Shown here: positions 25,204-34,854 of the stretch, piece after piece
How positions within the stretch are numbered: the first letter of the stretch is position 1
Layout of the letters: every line of letters begins with the position of its first letter
NCBI RefSeq assembly: GCF_018326305.1
Contig: NZ_AP023415.1
Coordinates: forward strand, 682,001 to 746,000
DNA: 64,000 nucleotides
From: Vescimonas fastidiosa
Lineage (GTDB): Bacteria; Bacillota; Clostridia; Oscillospirales; Oscillospiraceae
Direction of reading: 5' to 3'
Program-made: the position numbers and the translations under genes
The notes under the pieces: generated by a model
The model's input: only the letters and a program-made list of their open reading frames with translations
Databases searched by the model: none
What the model was told of the DNA's origin: nothing

Positions 25204-25878
25204 CTATAAAATCACCGGTATCTCCCGATCTATCTCCATTTCCTCCGGTGTAACCCGGCAGCAAAAAGCCCGCACCTGCACTCCCGCCTTCGCCGCCTGG
25301 CGCAGAGCCTGGCCAAAAGCCGGATGCGTCTCGTCGTTGGGTGCAAAATCCAGCACATCCCCCATCTGCACCACGAAAAACACCGTCGCCCGGTATCCCT
25401 GCTCCACTGCCCGTATCAGTGTGTGCAAGTGCCGCACCCCCCGCTCCGTAGGCGCATCGGGAAAATACACATGTCCGCCGCTCTCCAATGTCACGCCCTT
25501 CACCTCTACATAGTGCTTTCCCCGCTCTGTCTCCAGCAAAAAATCCAGCCTGCTATCCTCAAAAAACACCTCCGGCCGCACGCTCACGATCCCCGGCTCC
25601 AGATTTCTCGCCCACTCGCCAAAGGCCCGATTGGGCGCCTGCGCATCCATGTTCACCAGCCGCTCGCCCTTCTGCACAGCGATGAGGTCCCAGGCCGTTT
25701 TCCGTTTGGCCCCTCTCCCCTTTTCCAACCAAACCTGCCCACCGGGTCGCAGAAGCTCCCGGCACCGGCCGGTGTTTTTCACATGGCAGACTACCTCCTG
25801 CCCCTGCAAAAGCACATGCGCAATAAATCGATTCGGCCGAGTCAAAAACACCGCCGACTGTACTTCTTCGTATCGCAT
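25204..25878 (-). CDS. sfsA: SfsA family DNA/RNA nuclease
   Basis: SfsA proteins have an OB-like N-terminal domain and a PD-(D/E)XK nuclease domain; their cellular role is poorly defined. The 224-residue product shows the family stretches FLTRPNRFIAHV, HVKNTGRCRELLRPG, the nuclease-core residues in SRLDFLL and YVEVKGVTL, and FPDAPTERGVRHLHTL. GGAGG precedes the chosen ATG by ten bases; an in-frame start 14 codons earlier is less likely. It is convergent with asnA. Confidence 0.93.
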   Translation of the reverse strand: MRYEEVQSAVFLTRPNRFIAHVLLQGQEVVCHVKNTGRCRELLRPGGQVWLEKGRGAKRKTAWDLIAVQKGERLVNMDAQAPNRAFGEWARNLEPGIVSVRPEVFFEDSRLDFLLETERGKHYVEVKGVTLESGGHVYFPDAPTERGVRHLHTLIRAVEQGYRATVFFVVQMGDVLDFAPNDETHPAFGQALRQAAKAGVQVRAFCCRVTPEEMEIDREIPVIL

Positions 25879-26025
25879 TGGGAAAAAAACCTCCGTATTA
25901 TTTGCATCTAATAGGGTCACTATAACATAAGATTCTTTAAAAGAAAAGACTTTGTTATTTTTCCAGCAATATCTAAAATTTTTTTAGCTATTCTGTTGAA
26001 TTTTTAGTCTGTTTCTTTGCAGCTA

Positions 26026-26054
26026 TTGAATTTGCACAAAATTTTTGCTACAAT
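26026..26054 (+). promoter_or_regulatory. promoter of the Na+ decarboxylase operon
   Basis: TTGAAT (26026-26031), 17-base spacer, TACAAT (26049-26054) with a TGC extended -10. It lies 34 bases before the first start codon, in an unusually AT-rich stretch. Confidence 0.78.
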
Positions 26055-26087
26055 GGTCTCAAATTTCGATGTAGGAGGAAATTGCCC

Positions 26088-26357
26088 ATGGACTATTCCA
26101 ATCTTTTCGTATGCTTAATGGGCATCGGTACGGTGTTTGTCGGCCTGGTCTGCATCATTCTGCTGGTAACACTGATGAGCTATGTCTGCCGCAAATCCGA
26201 CGCCAAGTCTGTCGCCCCGGCCCCCGTGGCCGTTCCGGCCGATGCGCCTAAGCCCGCCATCCGGCCGGAGCTGATTGCCGCTGTCTCCGCCGCTATCGCC
26301 GAGGATATGGGCACCGACATTTCAGCCATCCGTATTATCTCTATGAAACAAATCTGA
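26088..26357 (+). CDS. oadG: sodium-pump decarboxylase gamma subunit (OadG family)
   Basis: The gamma subunit assembles and stabilises the membrane decarboxylase complex. The 89-residue product has one N-terminal span (about 5-33, with GIGTVFVGLVCIILLV), an Ala/Pro-rich linker (45-60) and a C-terminal end typical of the family (PELIAAVSAAIAEDMG, then IRIISMKQI). AGGAGG lies nine bases before the chosen ATG. It is the first of four genes in one operon. The match is by architecture and context, since this family is poorly conserved. Confidence 0.85.
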   Translation: MDYSNLFVCLMGIGTVFVGLVCIILLVTLMSYVCRKSDAKSVAPAPVAVPADAPKPAIRPELIAAVSAAIAEDMGTDISAIRIISMKQI

Positions 26358-26374
26358 TTTGGAGGATATTATAA

Positions 26375-26725
26375 ATGAAAAAGTACAGAGTGAATGTAAA
26401 CGGCACCGTCTACGAAGTTGAGCTGGAGGAGATCACCGGCTCCACCGCGCCCATAGCAGCCCCCGCTGTCGCTCCCGCCCCTGCCGCGCCCGTTTCCTCT
26501 GCCCCCGCCGGCGGTGAGCAGATCACTTCCCCCATGCCCGGCAACATCCTCAGCGTGAATATCTCTGCCGGCGATACCGTGAAAAAGGGTCAGGTCCTGA
26601 TGATCCTGGAGGCTATGAAAATGGAAAATGAGATCATGTCTCCCTGCGACGGCAAGGTAGTTTCCGTCAGCGTTTCCAAGGGCGCTGCCGTGGAGTCCGG
26701 AACGCTGCTGTGCGTCATCGGTTAA
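26375..26725 (+). CDS. biotin carboxyl carrier protein of the Na+ decarboxylase
   Basis: This 116-residue protein carries the carboxyl group between the carboxyltransferase and the membrane beta subunit. The biotin attachment motif EAMKMEN is at 79-85 with Lys82 as the biotinylated residue. A flexible Ala/Pro linker (about 22-46) joins it to a short N-terminal strand region (MKKYRVNVNGTVYEVEL) typical of free-standing carriers of decarboxylases. GGAGG precedes the ATG. In many bacteria this domain is fused to the alpha subunit; here it is separate, and the alpha subunit indeed lacks it. Confidence 0.93.
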   Translation: MKKYRVNVNGTVYEVELEEITGSTAPIAAPAVAPAPAAPVSSAPAGGEQITSPMPGNILSVNISAGDTVKKGQVLMILEAMKMENEIMSPCDGKVVSVSVSKGAAVESGTLLCVIG

Positions 26726-26740
26726 GCGGAGGTCCGCTGT

Positions 26741-28165
26741 ATGGAAGCTATTGCCAATTTCCTCACCAGTACCGGATTTTTCCAATTTACCCAGGGAGAT
26801 AACTGGAAATGCCTGGTTATGATTTGCATTTCCTGCGTTCTCCTGTTCTTTGGCATCAAAAAGAAATATGAGCCGCTGCTGCTGGTGCCCATTGCCATCG
26901 GGATGCTGGTGACCAATCTGCCCGGTTCGGGTATGTTCCACGAGATCCTCTTTGCCGGCGGCCATGTCCACTGGGATATTTTTCAGGGCGAGCCCATCAC
27001 GGCCAGTTTCCTGTCCGAGATGCTGAGCAGCGGTGTTTCCGCCGATGTGCTGCAGCCCTATGTGGACTCCCTCTGGACCGCCGCTCAGAGCCTCTTTAAT
27101 GCTGACACTTTGAGCCAGGCCGCCACTCAAATCGCCGCCTCTACCGGCGACGCGGTGACCTCCCTCTCCGTCCAGGTCCAGACCCTGGTGGCAGCGGAGC
27201 AGTTCGCCGCCGCCAGCGGTGTAACGCTCAGCAGCGTTACTGTCTCCGTGGGCCTCATTGATGTCCTGTACCTGGGCATCAAGCTGGGCATCTATCCCTG
27301 TCTCATCTTCATGGGCGTGGGTGCCATGACTGACTTCGGCCCCCTGATCGCCAATCCCAAGAGCCTGCTGCTGGGCGCAGCCGCGCAGCTGGGCATCTTC
27401 ATCACCTTCATCGGCTGCCGTCTCCTGGGCTTCACCGGTGCGGAGGCCTCCTCTGTTGGCATCATCGGCGGTGCCGACGGCCCCACAGCTATCTTCGTCA
27501 CCGCCATGCTGGCCCCGGCTCTACTGGGCCCCATCGCCGTGTCAGCCTATTCCTACATGGCCCTGGTCCCGGTGATCCAGCCCCCCATCATGAAGGCTCT
27601 GACCACGGAAAAAGAGCGGCAGATCGTTATGAAACCCCTGCGCCAGGTAAGCAAAAAGGAGAAGATTTTCTTCCCGGTAGTGGTCACCGTGTTTGTTGCG
27701 CTGCTGGTCCCCTCTGCCGCTCCCCTGATTGCCTGCCTGATGCTGGGCAATCTGGCTAAGGAGTGCGGCGTGCTGGACCGCCTCAGCAAGACCATGCAGA
27801 ATGAGCTGATGAACATCGTCACCATTTTCCTGGGCATCTCTGTCGGCGCCACCGCCACCGCCGCCACCTTCCTCAGTCCTAAGACCCTGGGCATCCTGGG
27901 CATGGGCGTTGTGGCCTTCGCCTTCGGCACCGCAGGCGGCGTGCTGCTGGCTAAGTTTATGAACCTGTTCCTGAAGGAAAAGATCAACCCCCTTATCGGC
28001 TCCGCCGGTGTTTCCGCCGTCCCCATGGCCGCCCGTGTCTCCCAGAAGGTGGGCCAGCAGTATAACCCCGGCAACTTCCTCTTGATGCACGCCATGGGCC
28101 CCAATGTGGCCGGTGTCATCGGCTCGGCCATCGCTGCCGGCGTGCTGATCTCCCTGTACGGTTAA
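26741..28165 (+). CDS. oadB: sodium ion-translocating decarboxylase beta subunit, with insertion
   Basis: The beta subunit decarboxylates carboxybiotin and pumps Na+ outward. It is a polytopic protein with the family hallmarks GVGAMTDFGPLIANPKSLLL (from about 192) and GGADGPTAIFVT, which hold the conserved membrane Asp and Na+ site, and later FLGISVGATATAATFL. At 474 residues it is longer than usual. The excess lies in a hydrophilic Ala/Ser/Thr-rich segment (about 85-170, for example SQAATQIAASTGDAVTSLSV) between the first hydrophobic region and the conserved core. It follows the biotin carrier by 15 bases. Confidence 0.94.
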   Translation: MEAIANFLTSTGFFQFTQGDNWKCLVMICISCVLLFFGIKKKYEPLLLVPIAIGMLVTNLPGSGMFHEILFAGGHVHWDIFQGEPITASFLSEMLSSGVSADVLQPYVDSLWTAAQSLFNADTLSQAATQIAASTGDAVTSLSVQVQTLVAAEQFAAASGVTLSSVTVSVGLIDVLYLGIKLGIYPCLIFMGVGAMTDFGPLIANPKSLLLGAAAQLGIFITFIGCRLLGFTGAEASSVGIIGGADGPTAIFVTAMLAPALLGPIAVSAYSYMALVPVIQPPIMKALTTEKERQIVMKPLRQVSKKEKIFFPVVVTVFVALLVPSAAPLIACLMLGNLAKECGVLDRLSKTMQNELMNIVTIFLGISVGATATAATFLSPKTLGILGMGVVAFAFGTAGGVLLAKFMNLFLKEKINPLIGSAGVSAVPMAARVSQKVGQQYNPGNFLLMHAMGPNVAGVIGSAIAAGVLISLYG

Positions 28166-28180
28166 AGGAGGTAAATCACT

Positions 28181-29617
28181 ATGGAATTTTTATCCAATAA
28201 GCCCCTGCTGATCACCGATACCATCCTCCGGGATGCCCATCAGTCCCAGGCGGCCACCCGCATGACCATTGAGGATATGCTGCCCGCCCTGGAGGTGCTG
28301 GATTCCATCGGCTATTACTCCCTGGAGTGCTGGGGCGGCGCCACCTTCGATGCGTGTATGCGTTTTCTCAACGAGGATCCCTGGCAGCGCCTGCGCACCC
28401 TAAAAAAGGGTCTGCCCCACACCAAGCTGCAAATGCTCTTCCGGGGCCAGAATATCCTGGGCTACAAGCACTATGCCGACGATGTGGTAGATGCCTTCTG
28501 TCGCAAATCCATTGAAAACGGCATCGACATCATCCGTATTTTCGACGCTCTGAACGATGTGCGCAACCTGGAGCAGGCCATAAAGTCCACAAAAAAATAT
28601 GGCGGCCAGGTGGAGGCCACCCTGTCCTACACCATCTCCCCCATTCACAACGAGGCCTATTTCGTAAAGCTGGCCAAGGAGCTGGAGCAGATGGGCGCTG
28701 ATGCCATCTGCATCAAGGATATGGCGAACCTTCTCCTGCCCATGGACGCCTATTCCCTGGTCAAGGCTCTGAAGGAAACCGTTTCCGTCCCCATCCACCT
28801 CCATACCCACAATACCTCCGGCACCGGCGATATGACGCTGCTGATGGCGGCCTACGCAGGCGTAGACATCGTGGATACGGCCCTCTCCCCCTTGGCTAAC
28901 GGCACCAGCCAGCCCGCCACCGAGTCTTTGGTAGCCACGCTGAAGGGCACTGTCCGTGATACGGGCCTGGACCTGGGCAAGATGAGCGAAGCCGCTGTCC
29001 ATTTCCGTAAGGTGGCCCAGCGTCTCCAGGATGCAGGTATCCTGGACCCCAAGGTCCTGCGGGTGGACACCAATACGCTGCTGTATCAGGTGCCCGGCGG
29101 TATGCTTTCCAACTTGATCTCCCAGCTGAAGCAGGCGGGCAAGGAGGATAAATATTACGATGTGCTGGCGGAAATTCCCCGGGTCCGTAAGGACTTCGGC
29201 TACCCGCCCCTGGTGACGCCCTCCTCCCAAATCGTGGGCACCCAGGCCGTTATGAATATCATCATGGGCGAGCGCTATAAGGTTTTCCCCAAGGAATCCA
29301 AGGCCATGCTTCGTGGCGAATACGGCAAGCTGCCCGGCCAGGTCAATGAAGAGGTCAGGGCTAAGGCAGGCATTGCCCCCGAGGATGTCATCACCTGCCG
29401 CCCGGCGGACCTACTGGAGCCGGAGCTGGAGAAATACAAAGAGGAGTACAAGGACATTGCCAAGAGCGAGGAGGATGTCCTGTCTCTGGCCCTCTTCCCT
29501 CAGGTGGCGCCCAAGTTCATCGCCAACCGCGATAAGCCCGCCGCCCCGGCCGCTCCCGCAGTCGTCCCCACAGACCCCAGCACCCCCCGGGAGCTGTATG
29601 TGGAGTATAAATTCTAA
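28181..29617 (+). CDS. oadA: oxaloacetate decarboxylase alpha subunit (carboxyltransferase)
   Basis: This cytoplasmic subunit moves the carboxyl group of oxaloacetate to biotin. The 478-residue protein has the HMG-like TIM barrel with the metal-site motif TDTILRDAHQSQAATRM (12-28), ECWGGATFDACMRFLNEDPW, IRIFDALNDVRN and the metal-binding HLHTHNTSGTGD, followed by the conserved C-terminal carboxylase domain. It ends without a biotinyl domain, which is supplied by the separate carrier gene. The pyruvate-carboxylase-like barrel points to oxaloacetate rather than methylmalonyl-CoA as substrate. AAAGGAGG precedes the ATG. Confidence 0.93.
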   Translation: MEFLSNKPLLITDTILRDAHQSQAATRMTIEDMLPALEVLDSIGYYSLECWGGATFDACMRFLNEDPWQRLRTLKKGLPHTKLQMLFRGQNILGYKHYADDVVDAFCRKSIENGIDIIRIFDALNDVRNLEQAIKSTKKYGGQVEATLSYTISPIHNEAYFVKLAKELEQMGADAICIKDMANLLLPMDAYSLVKALKETVSVPIHLHTHNTSGTGDMTLLMAAYAGVDIVDTALSPLANGTSQPATESLVATLKGTVRDTGLDLGKMSEAAVHFRKVAQRLQDAGILDPKVLRVDTNTLLYQVPGGMLSNLISQLKQAGKEDKYYDVLAEIPRVRKDFGYPPLVTPSSQIVGTQAVMNIIMGERYKVFPKESKAMLRGEYGKLPGQVNEEVRAKAGIAPEDVITCRPADLLEPELEKYKEEYKDIAKSEEDVLSLALFPQVAPKFIANRDKPAAPAAPAVVPTDPSTPRELYVEYKF

Positions 29618-29658
29618 ATCTCACTTCTTTCCAATTTTTCATCTTTCACCCCCCCAAT

Positions 29659-29700
29659 AGCCCAAAGCCGACTTGAATTTTCAAGTCGGCTTTGGGCTTA
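29659..29700 (+). terminator. strong hairpin ending the decarboxylase operon
   Basis: An 18-bp perfect stem (29659-29676 with 29681-29698, beginning AGCCCAAAGCCGACTTGA) with a four-base loop. The following sequence is TATATAAAT rather than a clean T-run. Confidence 0.75.
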
Positions 29701-29714
29701 TATAAATAAAGAAA

Positions 29715-29746
29715 CAGGAGCAAGGCACCGCCGCGCCCTGCTCCTG
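29715..29746 (-). terminator. terminator of the small membrane protein gene
   Basis: CAGGAGCAAGG and CCCTGCTCCTG pair; on the minus strand the stem is followed by TTTCTTTATTTA. Confidence 0.65.
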
Positions 29747-29770
29747 CTAATCGTTATATTTGAAATTCGC

Positions 29771-29995
29771 TTATACTTTTTTCCTAAAAATCCAGGGAAG
29801 CGCGCCGACTACAAGTGCAGCCACAGCCGACACCGCCGCTTTGAACCCGACCATGTGGGTAATGCATGCAATGAAATATTCTCTCGGCTCTGCGTCCAAC
29901 TTAAGTCTCATTCCGGGGATCAAAAAACAAACGATCAGATATGTACCAATAAACACAACTAAAAACAACACAGCGGATAAAATCATTCTTTTCAT
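29771..29995 (-). CDS. small two-span membrane protein, 74 residues
   Basis: The product has two predicted spans (about 4-26 and 52-70) separated by a polar loop, and a basic C-terminus (FRKKV). It starts with MKRMILSAVLFLVVFIGTYL; GGAG lies about ten bases upstream. An upstream in-frame extension of 33 codons has no ribosome site. The gene and its flanks are more AT-rich than the neighbours and it stands alone between the decarboxylase operon and a repeat array, so it may be acquired. I do not recognise the family. Confidence 0.6.
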   Translation of the reverse strand: MKRMILSAVLFLVVFIGTYLIVCFLIPGMRLKLDAEPREYFIACITHMVGFKAAVSAVAALVVGALPWIFRKKV

Positions 29996-30171
29996 ATGAT
30001 CACACTCCGTTTCCAAGTTTTCGTTTGATACGGACACTAAAAATACGGAATCTTCCAGTACATATATCGTACAGCATTTCCCCGTTTTTTGCAAGGGACA
30101 GCCGCATTTATACTGTAAACAGGCTGTAAATAATCCCCTAAAATTGCGTTCTCCGCACCATCAATCAACGC

Positions 30172-30367
30172 ACCCGTAGGGGGCGGCGTCCCCGACGCCC
30201 CGCTTCCACGCACCATCATGTCATCCGTAGGAGCGGGGTTCTACCCCGCCCGGTCTTGCACCATGCATCTTGTCTCTATGTAGGGGTGGATGCCTCTGTC
30301 CGCCCGGTCTTGCACCGTACCATCAATCAACGCTTTCGTAGGGGCCGATGCCTACATCGGCCCGCCC
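30172..30367. repeat. tandem array of four intergenic palindromic repeats, cluster 2
   Basis: Four units start at about 30175, 30225, 30279 and 30337. Each begins (C/T)GTAGG, contains an inverted repeat (for example GGCGTCCCCGACGCC in the first and GGGCCGATGCCTACATCGGCCC in the fourth, written here in part), and most end in CGCCCGGTCTTGCACC. GCACCATCAATC-like links separate them. The spacing is 50-58 bases. No gene or other signal is seen from 29996 to the terminator at 30386. Confidence 0.7.
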
Positions 30368-30385
30368 CACCGCACCCCCACAAGA

Positions 30386-30415
30386 AAAGAGGACGGCCCG
30401 CAAGCCGTCCTCTTT
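30386..30415 (-). terminator. terminator of the alaS operon
   Basis: AAAGAGGACGGC (30386-30397) and GCCGTCCTCTTT (30404-30415) form a perfect 12-bp stem; the minus strand continues with TTCTTG. Confidence 0.8.
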
Positions 30416-30432
30416 CTATTCTCATCCACTTT

Positions 30433-30774
30433 TTAGCCCGGAGGCCAGGTCATATCCCGGCCGGACAGCACATGGAAGTGCAGATGATGCACGCTCTGGC
30501 CGGCCTGTTCACCAATGTTGGACACCACCCGGTAGCTCTCCAGTCCCAGCTCCTTGGTCACCTTGGCGATGACCTCAAAGATGTGGGCCACCACAGCGCT
30601 GTTATCTCCGCTGACCTCCGCCACGGAGCCGATGTGGCTCTTGGGAATCACCAGGAAATGGGTGGGCGCCTGGGGTGCAATGTCATAAAAGGCATAGCAC
30701 AGGTCGTCCTCATACACTTTGTTGGACGGGATCTCCCCCGCCGCAATAGCGCAGAAAAGGCAATCGTTCTTCAT
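30433..30774 (-). CDS. HIT (histidine triad) family nucleotide hydrolase
   Basis: This 113-residue protein is of the HINT branch, which hydrolyses purine nucleoside phosphoramidates and aminoacyl-adenylates. The triad HHLHFHVL holds His97, His99 and His101. A zinc-binding pair CLFC (5-8) is also present, as in many bacterial HINT proteins. GGAG lies upstream of the ATG. It is the last gene of the alanine T-box operon, and HINT activity on aminoacyl-AMP would fit a link with alanyl-tRNA synthetase, though that link is inference. Confidence 0.92.
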   Translation of the reverse strand: MKNDCLFCAIAAGEIPSNKVYEDDLCYAFYDIAPQAPTHFLVIPKSHIGSVAEVSGDNSAVVAHIFEVIAKVTKELGLESYRVVSNIGEQAGQSVHHLHFHVLSGRDMTWPPG

Positions 30775-30789
30775 AGGGTCTGCTCCTTT

Positions 30790-30963
30790 CTATTTAAATT
30801 GATTCGTTTTTTCGTTATACGCATAGCCCAGAGCCTTCAGCCGACGCTCCAGATCTTCCCGGCTCACATCCAGGGCACCGCATAACTCGTCCAGGTCGCT
30901 AAACTCATCCCGCAGCTTCATATTCACGAAGCTCAGCAGCATCACAGGGTCATTCGGTATCAT
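30790..30963 (-). CDS. DUF4250 family protein, 57 residues
   Basis: The 57-residue product opens with MIPNDPVMLLSFVNMKLRDE and contains LDELCGALDVSREDLERRL, typical of the uncharacterised DUF4250 family of Firmicutes. The pattern suggests a small helical, HTH-like fold. The start codon is one base after the alaS stop codon, with no strong ribosome site, so it is probably translated by coupling. No function is known. Confidence 0.82.
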   Translation of the reverse strand: MIPNDPVMLLSFVNMKLRDEFSDLDELCGALDVSREDLERRLKALGYAYNEKTNQFK

Positions 30964-30964
30964 C

Positions 30965-33604
<2,640 letters not shown>

Positions 33605-33621
33605 AGTTTTTTGCTCCTTTA

Positions 33622-34266
33622 TTATGAATTTTTAATTTGCTTAACAATTTCAGCGAGTTCTTGGTCCAAATTTTCATAAAACCGGGCTATGTGCAGTCCG
33701 TCCGCCAAAGCGTGATTCACGAAGATCGTCACCGGCATCGTTACCCGTCCGTTCATCTCCGTGAATTTCCCCCAGGAAAACCGCGGATTCGTATCCTCCG
33801 GCCCGGTCACAGGGTGCTTGAGCTGGGTGTAAGCCAGCCAGGGCACGCAGGAGACAAAGAAGTTGCTCAGCGGATCGCCGCTTTCTGCCAGCCCCTCCCC
33901 CTTCAGTGCCTCCGCCTGCCGCCGCTTGCCGTCGGCCAAAAAATCCTCATAGGGTAAAAGCCCGCTGTCTACCAGGCAGTATACATACACACCGCTGTCC
34001 TTCATGGCCGTGTAGGAGGGACAGCATCGGTCAAATTCCACCACCTGCCCGTCCAGCAGCCGCCGCCGCAGCTCCGGCACGGCGTTGGCCGCCCGGGTCA
34101 GGGCATAAAGGAAGCTGAGAAAAAAGGGTCTGCCGTCCAGGGCGGCGTGAAACTCCGTAATGTCCACCTCCACGGTAATGCCCGCCCAGGGGTCTGCCAT
34201 AGCTCGGAAGTAGGCAAACTGTCCGCTGCGGGGGTCCTCCTCCATATTCACGATTCGATATGCCAC
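33622..34266 (-). CDS. chloramphenicol O-acetyltransferase family protein
   Basis: The 214-residue protein has CAT-fold features: FFLSFLYALTRAANAVPELR, the substrate-side YTAMKDSGVYVY, FFVSCVPWLAYT, FSWGKF, and the catalytic-region motif FVNHALADGLHIARFY, with His185 as the catalytic base. The first His of the classical HHxxxDG is Asn here. Real chloramphenicol activity is uncertain; many chromosomal homologues have other or unknown acceptors. It lies between the alanine T-box and alaS, 18 bases upstream of alaS, so it is induced together with it. The start codon lies just after the leader terminator. Confidence 0.82.
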   Translation of the reverse strand: MAYRIVNMEEDPRSGQFAYFRAMADPWAGITVEVDITEFHAALDGRPFFLSFLYALTRAANAVPELRRRLLDGQVVEFDRCCPSYTAMKDSGVYVYCLVDSGLLPYEDFLADGKRRQAEALKGEGLAESGDPLSNFFVSCVPWLAYTQLKHPVTGPEDTNPRFSWGKFTEMNGRVTMPVTIFVNHALADGLHIARFYENLDQELAEIVKQIKNS

Positions 34267-34279
34267 TTGACCACCTCAT

Positions 34280-34505
34280 AAAAAATAAAAACTCCGCCCC
34301 ACACATAGGGGCGAAGTTAAACTCCACGGTACCACCCTAATTCGGCAGAAAGCTCTGCCCTCTTAGCCATCCTGTAACGGGGATGCACCGTCCGGCTCCT
34401 CACCGGCCGCTCCGAAGTGGCACACAAACGCCTGCATCCAACGGGCTTTCACCTACCCCCGTCTCGCTTCGGACCGGCTATTTGCTTTACTTCCTCTCAG
34501 CATTT
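34280..34505 (-). promoter_or_regulatory. T-box leader, tRNA-Ala specific (specifier GCC)
   Basis: The minus strand carries the T-box core AGGGTGGTACCGTGGAG (complement of 34321-34338), followed by the terminator stem AACTTCGCCCC / GGGGCGGAGTT (34318-34308 with 34300-34290) and TTTTTATTTTTT. Stem I closes with CCGAAG / CTTCGG. The specifier region on its 3' side reads GTGTGCCA, giving the triplet GCC (34421-34419) followed by the usual purine. Ala matches the alaS gene downstream. Uncharged tRNA-Ala should stabilise the antiterminator and switch the operon on. Confidence 0.92.
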
Positions 34506-34511
34506 TTTCTT

Positions 34512-34539
34512 ATTTTATCACAAATTCCCCGCTTGTCAA
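34512..34539 (-). promoter_or_regulatory. promoter of the alaS operon
   Basis: On the minus strand TTGACA (34539-34534), 16-base spacer, TAAAAT (34517-34512), with a TGA extended -10. The stretch from 34540 to 34767 shows nothing recognisable. Confidence 0.75.
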
Positions 34540-34767
34540 TACATTCTCTACCCTCTCTCCCCATTTTCTTCCTTGCCTTTTTCCATCTGATTCCCTCCGC
34601 TATATAAATCGGCCCCCCCTATGGCAGCACTCTTTTTCCGTTCCACCTTTTTCATACTATATTTTGTGTCTGATCCAGGCATATAATTACCACATTTTTT
34701 GCCTTTTGTTTGTTCCTCCAAAATTCACCTCTTAAATTTGGCACAGATTCTCCCCATATTTTGTGCA

Positions 34768-34830
34768 TTGCACCCTTGCAAACCCACAATATATAGTGTA
34801 CGATAAGTACACGCACAGAATATATATGCC
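34768..34830 (+). promoter_or_regulatory. nrdD promoter with two NrdR boxes
   Basis: TTGCAC (34768-34773), 18-base spacer, TATAGT (34792-34797). The -10 is inside CCACAATATATAGTGT (34784-34799), a near-perfect NrdR box. A weaker box, ACAGAATATATATGCC (34815-34830), begins 31 bases downstream, the usual three-helical-turn spacing. NrdR repression in response to dATP/ATP is inferred. Confidence 0.82.
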
Positions 34831-34854
34831 CGGAGGGCAGAGGAGGATATAGAA

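Noticed and set aside
30172..30367. CRISPR array
   Set aside because: Units are imperfect, palindromic through their length and separated by similar rather than unique spacers; no cas gene is present.
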